The notes below the pieces were generated by a model, which searched no databases, was not told the DNA's origin, and saw only the letters and a list, made by a program, of their open reading frames with translations. Shown in pieces: positions 38,052 to 49,107 of a stretch of 64,000 nt of DNA. This stretch comes from Massilia sp. MS-15 (lineage in GTDB: Bacteria > Pseudomonadota > Gammaproteobacteria > Burkholderiales > Burkholderiaceae_D), in contig NZ_JAIWIA010000025.1 in the NCBI RefSeq assembly GCF_020176695.1, forward strand, positions 1-64,000, given 5' to 3'. Numbering within the stretch: the first letter of the stretch is position 1; each line of letters starts with the position of its first letter. The translations under genes and the position numbers were made by a program.

Positions 38052-38735
38052 ATGAGCAACATCCCTGGCAACAACCCGGTTGCCGACTTCTACACCGCCA
38101 TCGCCGAGCACTACGACGCCCAGTTCCACGACGAGAGCGACGAGGAACGCCAGGACGACCTGGACGACGTGGCCGAGCAGGTCGCCGAGCTGATGCGGGG
38201 GCATACGGTGCTGGAGCTGGGCTGCGGCACCGGCTATTTCACCGACGTGATCGCCGAGACGGCGCAGTCGGTGCTGGCCACCGACATCAGCGAAGCGATG
38301 CTGGCCGTGGCGCGCGAACATGGGGAAGGGCTGGAGAACGTGCGGTACCGCGTGGTGGACGCGCTGAACCTGCCCACCGACCTCGGCAACGAAGTCGGGA
38401 AAATCACGGCCGTGTTCGCCGGCTTCCTGTGGTCGCATTTCAGGAAAGAAGAGCAGGATGCCTTCCTCGCCGGCCTGCGCGCCCGGGTCGGTGCCAACGC
38501 GCTGCTGGTGCTGATCGACGACGAATACGTGGAAGGCGCCAGCCCGACGGTGGCGCGCACCGACGCGCAAGGCAATACCTGGGCCCAGTTCACGGATGCC
38601 GAGGGCAGGCGCCACGAGCTGCCGAAGAACTACCCGACCGACAGCGCGCTGCGCAAGCGCCTCGGCACGGCGGTACGCGAGATCAAGATCGGGCGCTGGG
38701 ACAGCTGCTGGGCGCTGACCTGCCGCCTGAAGTAG
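38052..38735 (+). CDS. class I SAM-dependent methyltransferase
   Basis: The 227-residue protein has Rossmann motif I VLELGCGTGYFT (about 53-64) and an acidic end of strand 2 (LATDIS). The N-terminus (AIAEHYDAQFHDESDEE) is acidic. The substrate is unknown. It follows cysB by 16 bases with a GGAAA ribosome-binding site, so it may be in the cysB transcript, but a link to sulfur metabolism is only positional. Confidence 0.85.
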   Translation: MSNIPGNNPVADFYTAIAEHYDAQFHDESDEERQDDLDDVAEQVAELMRGHTVLELGCGTGYFTDVIAETAQSVLATDISEAMLAVAREHGEGLENVRYRVVDALNLPTDLGNEVGKITAVFAGFLWSHFRKEEQDAFLAGLRARVGANALLVLIDDEYVEGASPTVARTDAQGNTWAQFTDAEGRRHELPKNYPTDSALRKRLGTAVREIKIGRWDSCWALTCRLK

Positions 38736-38802
38736 GACGCGCCTTTTGCTATCAGCACAATATACTGCGGCTATTAAACCCATCCCATCCGAAAGGACGT
38801 CC

Positions 38803-39342
38803 ATGAAGTTTGTCACCGCATCCGTACTGGGCCTGTCGCTGGTCTTTGCCAATCCGGCCGCCAGCGCCGCCGCCGTGCCCGCACCGCATGCCGCAGCACC
38901 CACCCCCGCCCACGTGCAGGCGGTGCAGGACCTGCTCGCCACGATGCAGGTCGAGAAAGTCCTGCGCAGCGTCGCCGCGCGCAGCCGCTATGCCAGTGAA
39001 GCCCAGCGCCAGGCGGTGTTCGCCCGCATCGGCCAGACCCCGCCGGCCGAGGTGGCGCGGCGCCTGGCCCCGGCCCTGGCACCGGTCATCTCCGCCGACA
39101 CCGCGGCCGAGATGACGCGCTTCTACCAGACGCCGTATGGCAAGCGTGTGCTGCACGAGAAGTACAACAGCGCGGCCCAGATCCAGATGCCGGGCATGAA
39201 GTCGGTGGTGCCGCCGGAAGAGAAAAAGGAACGCAAGCGCGCCGCCTACGTGAAGGCCAGCAAGGAACTGGCGGATGCGGCGCCGCTCATCGAGCGCGAA
39301 GCCTTCAAGCTGCTGCAGAAGATCCTGGCCGAGAAGCGCTGA
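38803..39342 (+). CDS. secreted DUF2059-like protein
   Basis: The 179 residues begin with a Sec signal peptide (MKFVTASVLGLSLVFANPAASA). A helical domain follows with the DUF2059-like pattern VQAVQDLLATMQ and a late FYQTPYGKRV block. The function is unknown; it is a probable periplasmic protein. AAAGGA lies seven bases before the ATG at 38803. It is a monocistronic gene. Confidence 0.78.
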   Translation: MKFVTASVLGLSLVFANPAASAAAVPAPHAAAPTPAHVQAVQDLLATMQVEKVLRSVAARSRYASEAQRQAVFARIGQTPPAEVARRLAPALAPVISADTAAEMTRFYQTPYGKRVLHEKYNSAAQIQMPGMKSVVPPEEKKERKRAAYVKASKELADAAPLIEREAFKLLQKILAEKR

Positions 39343-39526
39343 GGCCAGCCGTGCGGGCTTGCATCGCACCCGCGGCGGCTTGCGGCATTTTCAGGTGAAC
39401 GTGGCGGGCGACACGGCGCCGCAGGATTGACTACAGTCGAGCAAGCGTTTAAACGGCCGAGGCTGCCACATGCGCACCCCCGGGTGCGGCGCCTCGGGCA
39501 ACCTTCACTTGCACAGGAGTCGCCAG

Positions 39527-40033
39527 ATGAACTTTCGCAGCCTGCTTTCTTCCGTACTGATCGGCGCCGTCGCCAGCGCGCGCTCGATGACGCCGATGGC
39601 GACCATCGCCACCGCCCGTCTCGCGGGCCGCCGCACCCCCGGCGAGCTGTTCCTGCTCGACCGTCCCCTGTTCAAGTACGGCGCGCTGGCGATGGGCGCC
39701 GGCGAGCTGTATGGCGACAAGATGAAGTCGGCGCCCGACCGCACCGTCTTCCTGGGACTGCTGGCGCGCGTGATGAGTGCGGGCATCGCCGGCGCCGCGC
39801 TGGCGCCGCGCGGCAATGAAAAGGCGGGCGCGGCGCTGGCCGTCGCCACCGCCGTGCCGCTCGCCTACCTCACGCTGGCTGGCCGCAAGCAGGCGATGGC
39901 GAAAATGGGCCAGACCCGCAGCGGACTGATTGAAGATGCGCTGGTCGTCGCCGCGGGCAGCGCGATCGTGGCCCTGTCGACCAGCGGCCAGCGCGCGCAC
40001 GGGCGCACCGCGCTGCAACGGACCTACGCCTGA
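39527..40033 (+). CDS. DUF4126 family membrane protein
   Basis: The 168-residue protein has several hydrophobic segments and an SARSMTPMATIATA block like those of DUF4126 proteins, which are small inner-membrane proteins of unknown role. AGGAG lies seven bases before the ATG at 39527. It is convergent with nhaA, with one base between the stop codons, so the two transcripts must share or overlap termination signals. Confidence 0.72.
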   Translation: MNFRSLLSSVLIGAVASARSMTPMATIATARLAGRRTPGELFLLDRPLFKYGALAMGAGELYGDKMKSAPDRTVFLGLLARVMSAGIAGAALAPRGNEKAGAALAVATAVPLAYLTLAGRKQAMAKMGQTRSGLIEDALVVAAGSAIVALSTSGQRAHGRTALQRTYA

Positions 40034-40034
40034 T

Positions 40035-41261
40035 TCAGCGGGTGCCGTCCGGCGCCCTGTCATCCAGCATATAGTCCAGCGTATCGGTATCGCGGTCGCT
40101 CGCCAGCGGCGCGCCCCATAGCTTGAGCCAGGTGAAGCCGGCGACGCCGGCCGCCAGGGAAGCGGCCAGGATCGCCATCTTGGACGCGTTGATGGTCTCG
40201 GCGGCACCGGTGAAGGCCAGGTTGGTGATAAAGATCGACATGGTGAAGCCGATCCCGCCCAGCAGGCCGGCGCCGACGACGTGGCGCCAGGCCAGGTCCA
40301 GCGGCAGGCGGCACAGGCCGAGCGCTACCGCCCCGAAGCTGAACAGGAAGATCCCCACCGGCTTGCCGAGGACCAGGCCCGCGATGATGCCCAGGCTGTT
40401 TGCGCCCAGCAGTTCCGTGGCCCAGCCGTCCCCGATCACGATCCCGGTGTTGGCCAGCGCGAAGACCGGCAGGATCAGGAAGGTCACCGGCTTGTGCAGG
40501 ATGTGCTCGAGCCGGTGCGAGGGCGAGGCGGCGTCGTCTTCCCTGCTCGAATAGGGAATGGCAAACGCCAGCAGCACGCCGGCGATGGTCGCGTGCACGC
40601 CGGACTTGAGCATCAGGAACCACATCAGCGCGCCGCCCAGCAGGAAGGGTAGCAGCGCCATCACGCGCAGCACGCGGTTCAGCGCCAGCATCGCGGCGAA
40701 CACGCCCAGCGCACCTAGCAGGTACAGGAAGGACAGCTCGCTGGTGTAGAACAGGGCGATGACAATGATTGCCCCAAGGTCGTCCATCACGGCCAGCGCC
40801 GTCAGGAAGATCTTCAGCGAGGCCGGCACCCGGCTGCCCAGCAGGGCCAGCACGCCGAGGGCGAAGGCGATGTCGGTCGCCATCGGGATGCCGACGCCGG
40901 CCTGGGTCGGCGTGCCGCCGTTCAGGCTGAAGTGGATCAGGGCCGGCACCGCGATGCCGCCCACGGCGGCCAGTATCGGCAGCATGGCATTGCGCAGGTC
41001 GGACAGCTCGCCGTTGACCAGTTCGCGTTTGAGTTCGAGGCCGATCAAGAGGAAGAAGATCGCCATCAGGGCGTCGTTGACCCAGTGCTCGATGCTGAGT
41101 CCGGCGACGTAGTGCTGCCAGAGGCCGAGCCAGGCGGGGCCGAAGGAAGAATTGGCGAGGGCGAGCGAGATCAGGGTGCAGGCGATCAGGACGATGCCAC
41201 CCGCTTTGCTCGATTCGAAGAATTCCTTGAAAGACAGGGAGAGGCGGCGTTCGATGTGCAT
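40035..41261 (-). CDS. nhaA: Na+/H+ antiporter NhaA
   Basis: This 408-residue antiporter has about 12 TM helices. It shows LMAIFFLLIGLELKRE and the paired Asp of AVMDDLGAI that bind Na+ or Li+ in the family. It exports Na+/Li+ in exchange for protons for pH and salt homeostasis. A much longer frame is open upstream, but it is only a shadow of the symporter gene. The ATG at 41261 (MHIERRLSLSFKEFF) fits. The leader holds a terminator-like hairpin 20-35 bases upstream, suggesting attenuation. Confidence 0.95.
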   Translation of the reverse strand: MHIERRLSLSFKEFFESSKAGGIVLIACTLISLALANSSFGPAWLGLWQHYVAGLSIEHWVNDALMAIFFLLIGLELKRELVNGELSDLRNAMLPILAAVGGIAVPALIHFSLNGGTPTQAGVGIPMATDIAFALGVLALLGSRVPASLKIFLTALAVMDDLGAIIVIALFYTSELSFLYLLGALGVFAAMLALNRVLRVMALLPFLLGGALMWFLMLKSGVHATIAGVLLAFAIPYSSREDDAASPSHRLEHILHKPVTFLILPVFALANTGIVIGDGWATELLGANSLGIIAGLVLGKPVGIFLFSFGAVALGLCRLPLDLAWRHVVGAGLLGGIGFTMSIFITNLAFTGAAETINASKMAILAASLAAGVAGFTWLKLWGAPLASDRDTDTLDYMLDDRAPDGTR

Positions 41262-41345
41262 GGTGGTCGCGCCGGGGCGCAAAAAAGCCGCGAGGCGGCC
41301 CGACCTTCGCACATCCTGTCGTACCCGCATGGTACGAACACCCGC
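41262..41345 (-). promoter_or_regulatory. structured nhaA leader with terminator hairpin, candidate riboswitch/attenuator
   Basis: On the minus strand a stem CGTACC/GGTACG (plus 41319-41337) comes first. A GC-rich hairpin GCCGC-CTC-GCGGC follows (plus 41287-41299), running straight into six T residues, and then the nhaA ATG comes within 20 bases. A terminator before the start codon of its own gene implies conditional read-through. Cation-sensing nhaA-I and nhaA-II RNA motifs are known upstream of nhaA in Proteobacteria; identity with them is inference. Confidence 0.55.
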
Positions 41346-41410
41346 AGGCAGTATAACAGGAATGGCTGGGTGGCCACGCCCGGCAGGCGCGGCCACGCCG
41401 ATGGCACTGC

Positions 41411-42898
41411 TCAGCTGGTGGTTTCGGCCGTGACCGTGCCGCCGTTGGCCTTGCCCTGCTGCAGGCCGGCGTTGCGCCCGACCCAGTAGTCGGCATTCTT
41501 GATGCCCAGCGCCACCGGATCGAAGACCGGGTCCTTGCCCTGGGCCTTCTGCGCCTCGTAGTCGCGCAGGCACTTGAAGGCCGTATTGCGCATCAGGAGG
41601 ATGGCCACGATGTTCAGCCAGGCCATCAGGCCGACGCCCAGGTCGCCCAGTGCCCAGGCCGCGTCGGCGGTACGGATGGTGCCGTAGAAGGTGGAGCCGA
41701 CCAGCGCGATCTTCAGCAGGAAGGTCAGCCATGGGCGGCCGACAGTGCGGTTGATGTAGGCGATGTTGGTTTCGGCGATGTAGTAATAGGCGACGATCGT
41801 GGTGAACGCGAAGAACAGCAGGGCGATGGCGACGAACAGCGAGCCGAAGCCCGGCAGGATGTTCTCCAGCGCGGTCTGGACATAGCCGGGGCCGGCGGCC
41901 ACGCCCTGGATGCCGGTAAACATCGGGCTGCCGTCCGGCGCCTGCACGTTGTACTGGCCCGTAATCAGGAGCATGAAGGCGGTAGCCGAGCACACGAACA
42001 GGGTGTCGACATACACCGAGAAGCCCTGCACCAGGCCCTGCTTGGCCGGGTGGCTGACTTCCGCGGCCGAGGACGCGTGAGGGCCGGTACCCTGGCCGGC
42101 TTCGTTCGAGTACACGCCGCGCTTGACGCCCCACTGGATCGCCAGGCCGAGGATGGCGCCGAACCCGGCTTCCAGGCCGAAGGCCGATTTGAAGATCAGC
42201 GCCAGCACCGACGGCAGCTGCTCGATGTGCAGGGCGACGATGATGCAGGCCACCACGATGTAGCCGAGCGCCATGAAGGGCACGACGACTTCGGCGAAGG
42301 TGGCGATGCGCTTGACGCCGCCGAAGATGATGAAGGCCAGTGCGATGGCGAGCAGCACGCCGGTGATGGTGGTGTCGACGCCGGCCGCGGTCTTCAGGCT
42401 TTCGGCGATCGAGTTGGCCTGCACGCCGGGCAGCAGCAGGCCGGTGGCGAAGATGGTCACGAAGGCGAACAGCAGGGCATACCACTTCATGCCCAGGCCC
42501 TTCTCGATGTAGAAGGCGGGGCCGCCGCGGTACTGCCCGTTGATCGATTCCTTGTAGACCTGGCCCAGGGTGGATTCGACGAAGGCCGAGCTGGCGCCGA
42601 GGAAGGCCACCATCCACATCCAGAACACGGCGCCGGGGCCGCCGAAGGTGATGGCGGTGGCGACGCCGGCGATGTTGCCGGTGCCGACGCGGCCGGCCAG
42701 GGTCATGGTCAGGGCCTGGAAGGAAGAGACACCCTGGTCGGAGCTTTTCCCGTCCATCATGAGGCGCGTCATTTCGCGCAGGTGGCGCACTTGCAGGAAG
42801 CGCGAGCGGATGGAGAAATACAGGCCGGTGCCCAGGCACAGCGCAATCAGTGCCGTGCTCCAGACATATTCATTCAAGGTGTTGACCAACTCGTTCAT
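41411..42898 (-). CDS. AGCS-family sodium:amino-acid symporter
   Basis: The 495-residue protein is an alanine/glycine:cation symporter. Family blocks include GRVGTGNIAGVATAI, GGPGAVFWMW and SNEAGQGTGPHASSAAEV, with about ten TM helices. It imports alanine, glycine or a related amino acid with Na+. GGGGAA precedes the ATG. It lies upstream of nhaA on the same strand with 149 bases between, so a sodium-coupled importer is next to a sodium exporter. The upstream 211 bases show no clear riboswitch. Confidence 0.92.
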   Translation of the reverse strand: MNELVNTLNEYVWSTALIALCLGTGLYFSIRSRFLQVRHLREMTRLMMDGKSSDQGVSSFQALTMTLAGRVGTGNIAGVATAITFGGPGAVFWMWMVAFLGASSAFVESTLGQVYKESINGQYRGGPAFYIEKGLGMKWYALLFAFVTIFATGLLLPGVQANSIAESLKTAAGVDTTITGVLLAIALAFIIFGGVKRIATFAEVVVPFMALGYIVVACIIVALHIEQLPSVLALIFKSAFGLEAGFGAILGLAIQWGVKRGVYSNEAGQGTGPHASSAAEVSHPAKQGLVQGFSVYVDTLFVCSATAFMLLITGQYNVQAPDGSPMFTGIQGVAAGPGYVQTALENILPGFGSLFVAIALLFFAFTTIVAYYYIAETNIAYINRTVGRPWLTFLLKIALVGSTFYGTIRTADAAWALGDLGVGLMAWLNIVAILLMRNTAFKCLRDYEAQKAQGKDPVFDPVALGIKNADYWVGRNAGLQQGKANGGTVTAETTS

Positions 42899-43109
42899 GT
42901 ACTTGGTTCCCCGTAGCTAGGAGACGCGGGCCGTGCGACCCCGCTTTCGTGTTGTGGACACGGCCGGAAACGCTGCCCGGCCTCTCGTGGATAGCAAAGA
43001 TACATGAAGCCTTGGGCGATTCCTACCGTTATTTTTTGGGCGGTCCGGTCGGCTTGGCCGTGGTGCGCGCCGCGCACGTTTCCGGTGGAGGGAGTGCCTG
43101 AATGCCGCC

Positions 43110-43523
43110 TCAATGCAGCGCGATCGGCGCCACCGTCGTGCCATCGCGCACCTCGATGGCGGCTTCCTCGAATTCCGGCGGCCCGAAGCGGCCGACGGCA
43201 TCGCGGCTGAAGCCGTAGTTTTCGGTAGGAATGCCGATGAAGTTGCGGTCGAGCTGCTTGTTCTCGTTCTCGTCCTGGTAGGCCAGCACGGCCCAGGTGC
43301 CGGGCGGGATGTCCTTCAGGGTGACGGTGGTCTGGCCGGCCTGGGGCGCGACCGAGGCACTGTAGGGGCAGGCCTTGAGGTAGCGCTCGCGGTCGCACAC
43401 GGCGACCCTGAGCGTGCCCGTGGCGCCGACATTGGTGACCCGCACCTCGATGGTGGCCGCGCTGGCGGCGCCAAGAGGCAGGGCCGCCAGCAGCAGGGCG
43501 CAGGAAAGCAGGAGGTGACGCAT
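43110..43523 (-). CDS. secreted DUF2141 protein
   Basis: This 137-residue protein has a Sec signal (MRHLLLSCALLLAALPLGAASA) and the DUF2141 beta-sandwich pattern (IEVRVTNVGATGTLRVAVC, GTWAVLAYQDENENKQLD, GIPTENYGFS). DUF2141 proteins are often found close to carotenoid or outer-membrane genes; the function is unknown. AAAGGA lies before the ATG. It is divergent from crtZ. Confidence 0.88.
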   Translation of the reverse strand: MRHLLLSCALLLAALPLGAASAATIEVRVTNVGATGTLRVAVCDRERYLKACPYSASVAPQAGQTTVTLKDIPPGTWAVLAYQDENENKQLDRNFIGIPTENYGFSRDAVGRFGPPEFEEAAIEVRDGTTVAPIALH

Positions 43524-43661
43524 GGATGTCCTTTCGTAGATGTTGATCGTTGATGTGTACCGCCGCTGAACCGCGCCCGGGCGGTCTTCGCGCCCGTGCG
43601 GCCCTTGCGTGGCATGCCGCCTGTGGTAGTCTCGGCGTATTCCGTTTACCTTGCACCCGCC

Positions 43662-44195
43662 ATGCTGCTCAATGCCTTCATCGTCCTGCTCACCGTCGTG
43701 CTGATGGAAGTGTTTTCCATTCTCGCGCACAAGTATGTGATGCATGGCTTCGGCTGGGGCTGGCATCGCTCGCACCATGAGCCGCGCACCGGCTGGTTCG
43801 AGAAGAACGACCTGTACGCCGTGGTGTTCGCGGGCGTGGCGATCGCCCTGATCTGGTTCGGCACCGAGGGCGCCTGGCCGCTGCAGTGGATCGGCGCCGG
43901 CATGACCGCCTATGGCGCCCTGTACTTCGTCGCCCACGACGGCCTGGTGCACGGGCGCTGGCCCTTGCGCTATACGCCGCGCAGCGGCTACCTCAAGCGC
44001 CTGTACCAGGCCCATCGGATGCACCATGCGGTCGAGGGCAAGGAGGGCGCCGTGTCCTTCGGTTTCCTGTATGCGCCTCCAGTCGCCCGGCTCAAGCAGC
44101 AGTTGCATGCGCTGCACGGTGGCCGCCCGCCGCGCCGTCCGGACGCCGCCACAGGGTCGGATCACGCTCCTGCCCGGCAGGATCACGCCCACTGA
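43662..44195 (+). CDS. crtZ: beta-carotene hydroxylase
   Basis: The 177-residue membrane di-iron enzyme has the four CrtZ His clusters: HKYVMH, HRSHH, HDGLVH and HRMHH. It hydroxylates both rings of beta-carotene to give zeaxanthin. The ATG at 43662 (MLLNAFIVLL) is preferred. Its 3' end runs 104 bases into the convergent crtB 3' end. This tail-to-tail overlap of crtZ with crtB is also the arrangement in Pantoea/Erwinia clusters. Confidence 0.95.
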   Translation: MLLNAFIVLLTVVLMEVFSILAHKYVMHGFGWGWHRSHHEPRTGWFEKNDLYAVVFAGVAIALIWFGTEGAWPLQWIGAGMTAYGALYFVAHDGLVHGRWPLRYTPRSGYLKRLYQAHRMHHAVEGKEGAVSFGFLYAPPVARLKQQLHALHGGRPPRRPDAATGSDHAPARQDHAH

Positions 44196-45068
44196 AACGC
44201 GAGCCGAGCGCCATCCCGGCGCCCCGTGCCAGCAACAGCAGCTTGGCCGCCTTGCTGGTGCCGGCGCGCGTATCCCAGGCGTGGGCGCCGCGCCGTTTCA
44301 CTTCGATGCCGATCTGGCGATAGACATTGCGCGCGCTGGCGATGGCCCAGGCCGAGCGCAGCGGCAGGGCCGCGATGCCGGCGGCGGCCGAGTCATAGTA
44401 CGGTTCCGCATGGTCCACCAGGCGCGCCGCCAGCGTCGCCAGCTGCGCGCGGTGGCGCGGCTCGGCCAGTTCCTGCAAGGGAATGCCGGCCTCGCGCAGC
44501 CACTGGGCCGGCAGGTAGCAGCGGCCCATGCGGGCATCCTCGACGATGTCGCGTGCGATATTGGTCAGCTGGAAGGCCAGGCCCAGGTCGCAGGCACGGT
44601 CCAGCACGCGCGGGTCCTGGGCGCCCATGATCGAAGCCATCATCAGGCCGACCACGCCGGCCACGTGGTAGCAGTAGCGCAGGGTATCGTCGATGGTCTC
44701 ATAACGGGTTTCCCGCACGTCCATGGCGAAGCCGGCCAGGTGGTCGAGCGCGTAGCGCGGCGCGATGCGGTGGCGCAGCGCCACTTCCTGGAAGGCGGCG
44801 AAGGCCGGGTCCCGCATCGGCTCGCCCGCATAGGCGCGCCGGGTCTGTTCTTCCAGCATGGCCAGCTTGGCGGCGGCATCGCGCGGCGCGCCGGCCGCGG
44901 TATTGAAGCCGAGTTCCTGGCCGTCGACCACGTCGTCGCAGTGGCGGCACCAGGCATACAGCATCAGCACGCTGCGCCGCGTGGCCGGGTCGAACAGGCG
45001 CGCCGCCGCGGCGAAGCTTTTCGACCCGACCTCGATGCTGCGGGTGGCGTGCTCCATCAGCGCTTCGC

Positions 45069-45072
<4 letters not shown>
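44092..45072 (-). CDS. crtB: phytoene synthase
   Basis: This squalene/phytoene-synthase family enzyme of 326 residues has the two Asp-rich motifs near HCDDVVD and NIARDIVEDA, and YLPAQWL. It joins two geranylgeranyl diphosphates head to head. The ATG at 45072 overlaps the crtI stop (ATGA). A much longer open frame upstream is a crtI shadow. The C-terminal 35 residues are coded across from crtZ. Confidence 0.95.
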
Positions 45073-46606
<1,534 letters not shown>

Positions 46607-46610
<4 letters not shown>

Positions 46611-47776
46611 GCGGGTTTCCTGATCTGGTCGGGGTGGATCTTGCATGCCGCTGCCATGGCTTGCGCCACCGGCACCGGCGGTTTGCCGCTGAGCAGGCGC
46701 GCCTTGTCGAGCAGGCCCAGCTGGCCTGCATAGAAGCGCGCGATCAAGGGCGCGGGCAGGCCGTAGAAGCGCTGCATCACGCGCCAGCGCCGGTCCGGCT
46801 CGCCGGCCAGGAACAGCATGCGGTTCAGCAGCCGGAAGAAGCGTTGTGCGCGCCAGGCGCTGTTCGCCTCGGCGCGGATCGCGGCGAACAGCGGCGCCGC
46901 ATCGAGCTCGGGCAGGGCGGCCACGCGGTCGGCCAGGCGCACCGCGTGCGGCAGCGAGTAGCCGGTGGTCGGATGGAACAGGCCGGCGCGCAGGCCGCTG
47001 CTGGGCTGGCCGTGCAGCTCGTCCCAGAAGGCCTCGAACTCGCCGGCCAGCACGATCGGCAGCGAACCCTGTTCTTCGCGCAGCACTTCGCTTGCCTGCC
47101 AGCCGCGCGCCTGGACATAAGCGGCGATGTTGGCGCGCAGGCGCTCGGGTTGCCAGGCCGGGCTGTCCACGTAATGCGTGTCCTCGACCAGGATCCGGTC
47201 GGGCCCGAAGGGCAGCAGGTAGACGAAGCGGTAGCCGCCCTGCTGGGCGACGGTGGCATCCATGATCACCGGGCAGTCCAGGCCGTGCGGCGCGGCCAGC
47301 CGCAGTTCCTGGCCGAGGAAGGTCTGGTAGCCGAGCGAGAGGCGGCTGCTGTGCCGCATGCCGCGCCCGTCGATGACGGCGCGCGCGCGCAGGGTCGCGC
47401 CGTCGTGCAGGCGTACCGTGGTCGGGCCGAGGCTGTCGATGCGGGCATGGGTGCGCAGGGCGGCGCCGAGCGCGCCCTGGATCACGCGCGCGAAGTCGTT
47501 CGATGCGATGCTGGCGTAGCCGCCTTCGAGCGTGCGTGCGCGCTCCGGAAAGGCGACCTGGTAGCGTGGCCAGCGGTGTGACACCAGCGGCGCGATCCAG
47601 GCGCGCTGGGCGGGCGTGAGGTCGCTGTCATGGAAGGACCAGGTATGGTTGCCGCCGATATGCTCGCCGCCCTCCAGCAGCAGGATGCGCAGTTCCGGCC
47701 GCAGGCTGCGCAGGCGCCAGGCCAGCAGGCCGTTGGCCAGGCCGCCGCCGGCCAGTACCAGGTCGTAGTCGTACAT
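46607..47776 (-). CDS. crtY: lycopene beta-cyclase
   Basis: The 389-residue flavoprotein belongs to the CrtY family, with N-terminal DLVLAGGGLANGLLAWRL and the FHPTTGYSLPHAVRLAD block. It closes beta-rings on lycopene to give beta-carotene. The ATG at 47776 is four bases after the crtX stop; a TTG at 47788 would overlap it by eight. It lies between crtX and crtI. Confidence 0.94.
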
Positions 47777-47780
47777 TGCT

Positions 47781-49097
47781 TTATCCAAGGGCGTAGGCGG
47801 CCCGGGCGGCCTTGCTGCCTGGTGCCGGCTGCTGCAGGGGCAGCGCCGCTTCGATGATGTCGGCCGCGCGCCGGGTGCCGCCGGCCTGCGCCACGCCGGA
47901 AGACAGTGCTTCCAGCCGCGCGGCGAAGCTGTCCTCGTCGAGCAGGCGGCGCAGCAGGCTGGCGATGCGGGCGCTGCCGGTGAAGCGGGCCGACGCCTTC
48001 AGGCCGATGCCGGCATGGGCCACGCGCGCCGCGATGCCCGGCTGGTCGAAGGCGATCGGCAGCGCCAGGATCGGGGTGCGCGCGGCGATCGCGTCCATGA
48101 CCGTGTTCGAGCCGGCGTGCGAGACCACCGCGTCGGCGCGCGCCAGCACCGCTTCCTGGTTGGCGAAGGCGCACACCCAGGTGGCGCCGGCTTCCAGCAG
48201 CCGCGCTTCCTGGCGCGCATCCAGCCCGCCGCAGTGCGCGACCAGGAGCTGTGCGTCGAGCGCGCGGCAGGCGCGCGCGATGCGCCGGAACAGCCCGAAG
48301 CGCCCGCCCTGCATGGTGCCGAGCGAGGCGAACACGAACGGGCGGCCGGCGGCGATGGCGGGCATGCTGCGCCCGTCCGGACCCTGCGGCTGGCCGGTCG
48401 GACGCAAGGGCCCCACGTGGTGGAAATGGGGCGGCAGCGCGTGGCGCGGGAAGTCGAAGGCCGCCACGGTCTGGCTCACCTGGGCCAGCGGCGACAGACA
48501 TTCGTGTAGCCCGTCGCGCGCGCCCAGGCCAAGCCTGCGCGCATTGGCGGCGATGCTGCGCCGGTGCGGGCCCATCATCCAGTCGTAGACGCGGGTGCTG
48601 CCTTCGTACATGTGGCGCGCGCGCTCGTCCTCGGCATAGTCGAAGGGCATCACCGCCAGCGGGATGCCGGGCTCGCGGTTCACCGGCAGCGCGCAGGCCA
48701 CCGAGGCGAAGGGCAGCGCCATGGCCTCGGCGACCAGGCCGCCGGCCGCTTCCATCTGGTCCGCGATGAGGGCGTCGATGCCGAGCGCCGCGATGGCCGG
48801 CGGCAGTTCGCGGCACAGCATGTCGGTGCTGCCGGCCATGTCGAGGATCACGCGGCGCAGGCCGAGCGGCCCGCCCGGATTCGCGGCGCGTTCCAGTACG
48901 GCCGCCAGCGAGCCGGGGGGATGGCTGTCCGCGCCCACGGTGTGAAAGCCGACGCGCGGGTCGCGCACGAAGGCGGCGGCGTCGGGACGGTGCAGGAAAG
49001 TGGCGCGGTGCCCGCGCGCCACCAGTTCGCCGGCGAGGGCGCTCAGGGCGCTGAAGTGGCTGTAGAACGCGGGTGCGACGATCCCGAAATGCGCCAT
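47781..49097 (-). CDS. crtX: zeaxanthin glucosyltransferase
   Basis: This 438-residue GT1-type enzyme has the N-terminal block VAPAFYSHFSALSALAGEL and the UDP-sugar C-terminal region (FASLGTMQGG, VSHAGSNTVMDAI). CrtX transfers glucose to the hydroxyls of zeaxanthin. It lies ten bases after crtE. Its presence predicts a polar, membrane-spanning zeaxanthin diglucoside product. Confidence 0.93.
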   Translation of the reverse strand: MAHFGIVAPAFYSHFSALSALAGELVARGHRATFLHRPDAAAFVRDPRVGFHTVGADSHPPGSLAAVLERAANPGGPLGLRRVILDMAGSTDMLCRELPPAIAALGIDALIADQMEAAGGLVAEAMALPFASVACALPVNREPGIPLAVMPFDYAEDERARHMYEGSTRVYDWMMGPHRRSIAANARRLGLGARDGLHECLSPLAQVSQTVAAFDFPRHALPPHFHHVGPLRPTGQPQGPDGRSMPAIAAGRPFVFASLGTMQGGRFGLFRRIARACRALDAQLLVAHCGGLDARQEARLLEAGATWVCAFANQEAVLARADAVVSHAGSNTVMDAIAARTPILALPIAFDQPGIAARVAHAGIGLKASARFTGSARIASLLRRLLDEDSFAARLEALSSGVAQAGGTRRAADIIEAALPLQQPAPGSKAARAAYALG

Positions 49098-49107
49098 GCG
49101 AGCGTCC

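Noticed and set aside
40035-42839. 934-codon frame seemingly joining NhaA to a long N-terminal part
   Set aside because: The upstream two thirds are the symporter gene read in the wrong frame; only the part from 41261 is NhaA.
42899-43109. Region upstream of the AGCS symporter examined for a glycine riboswitch
   Set aside because: The conserved glycine-aptamer pattern was not found; only an ordinary leader is seen.
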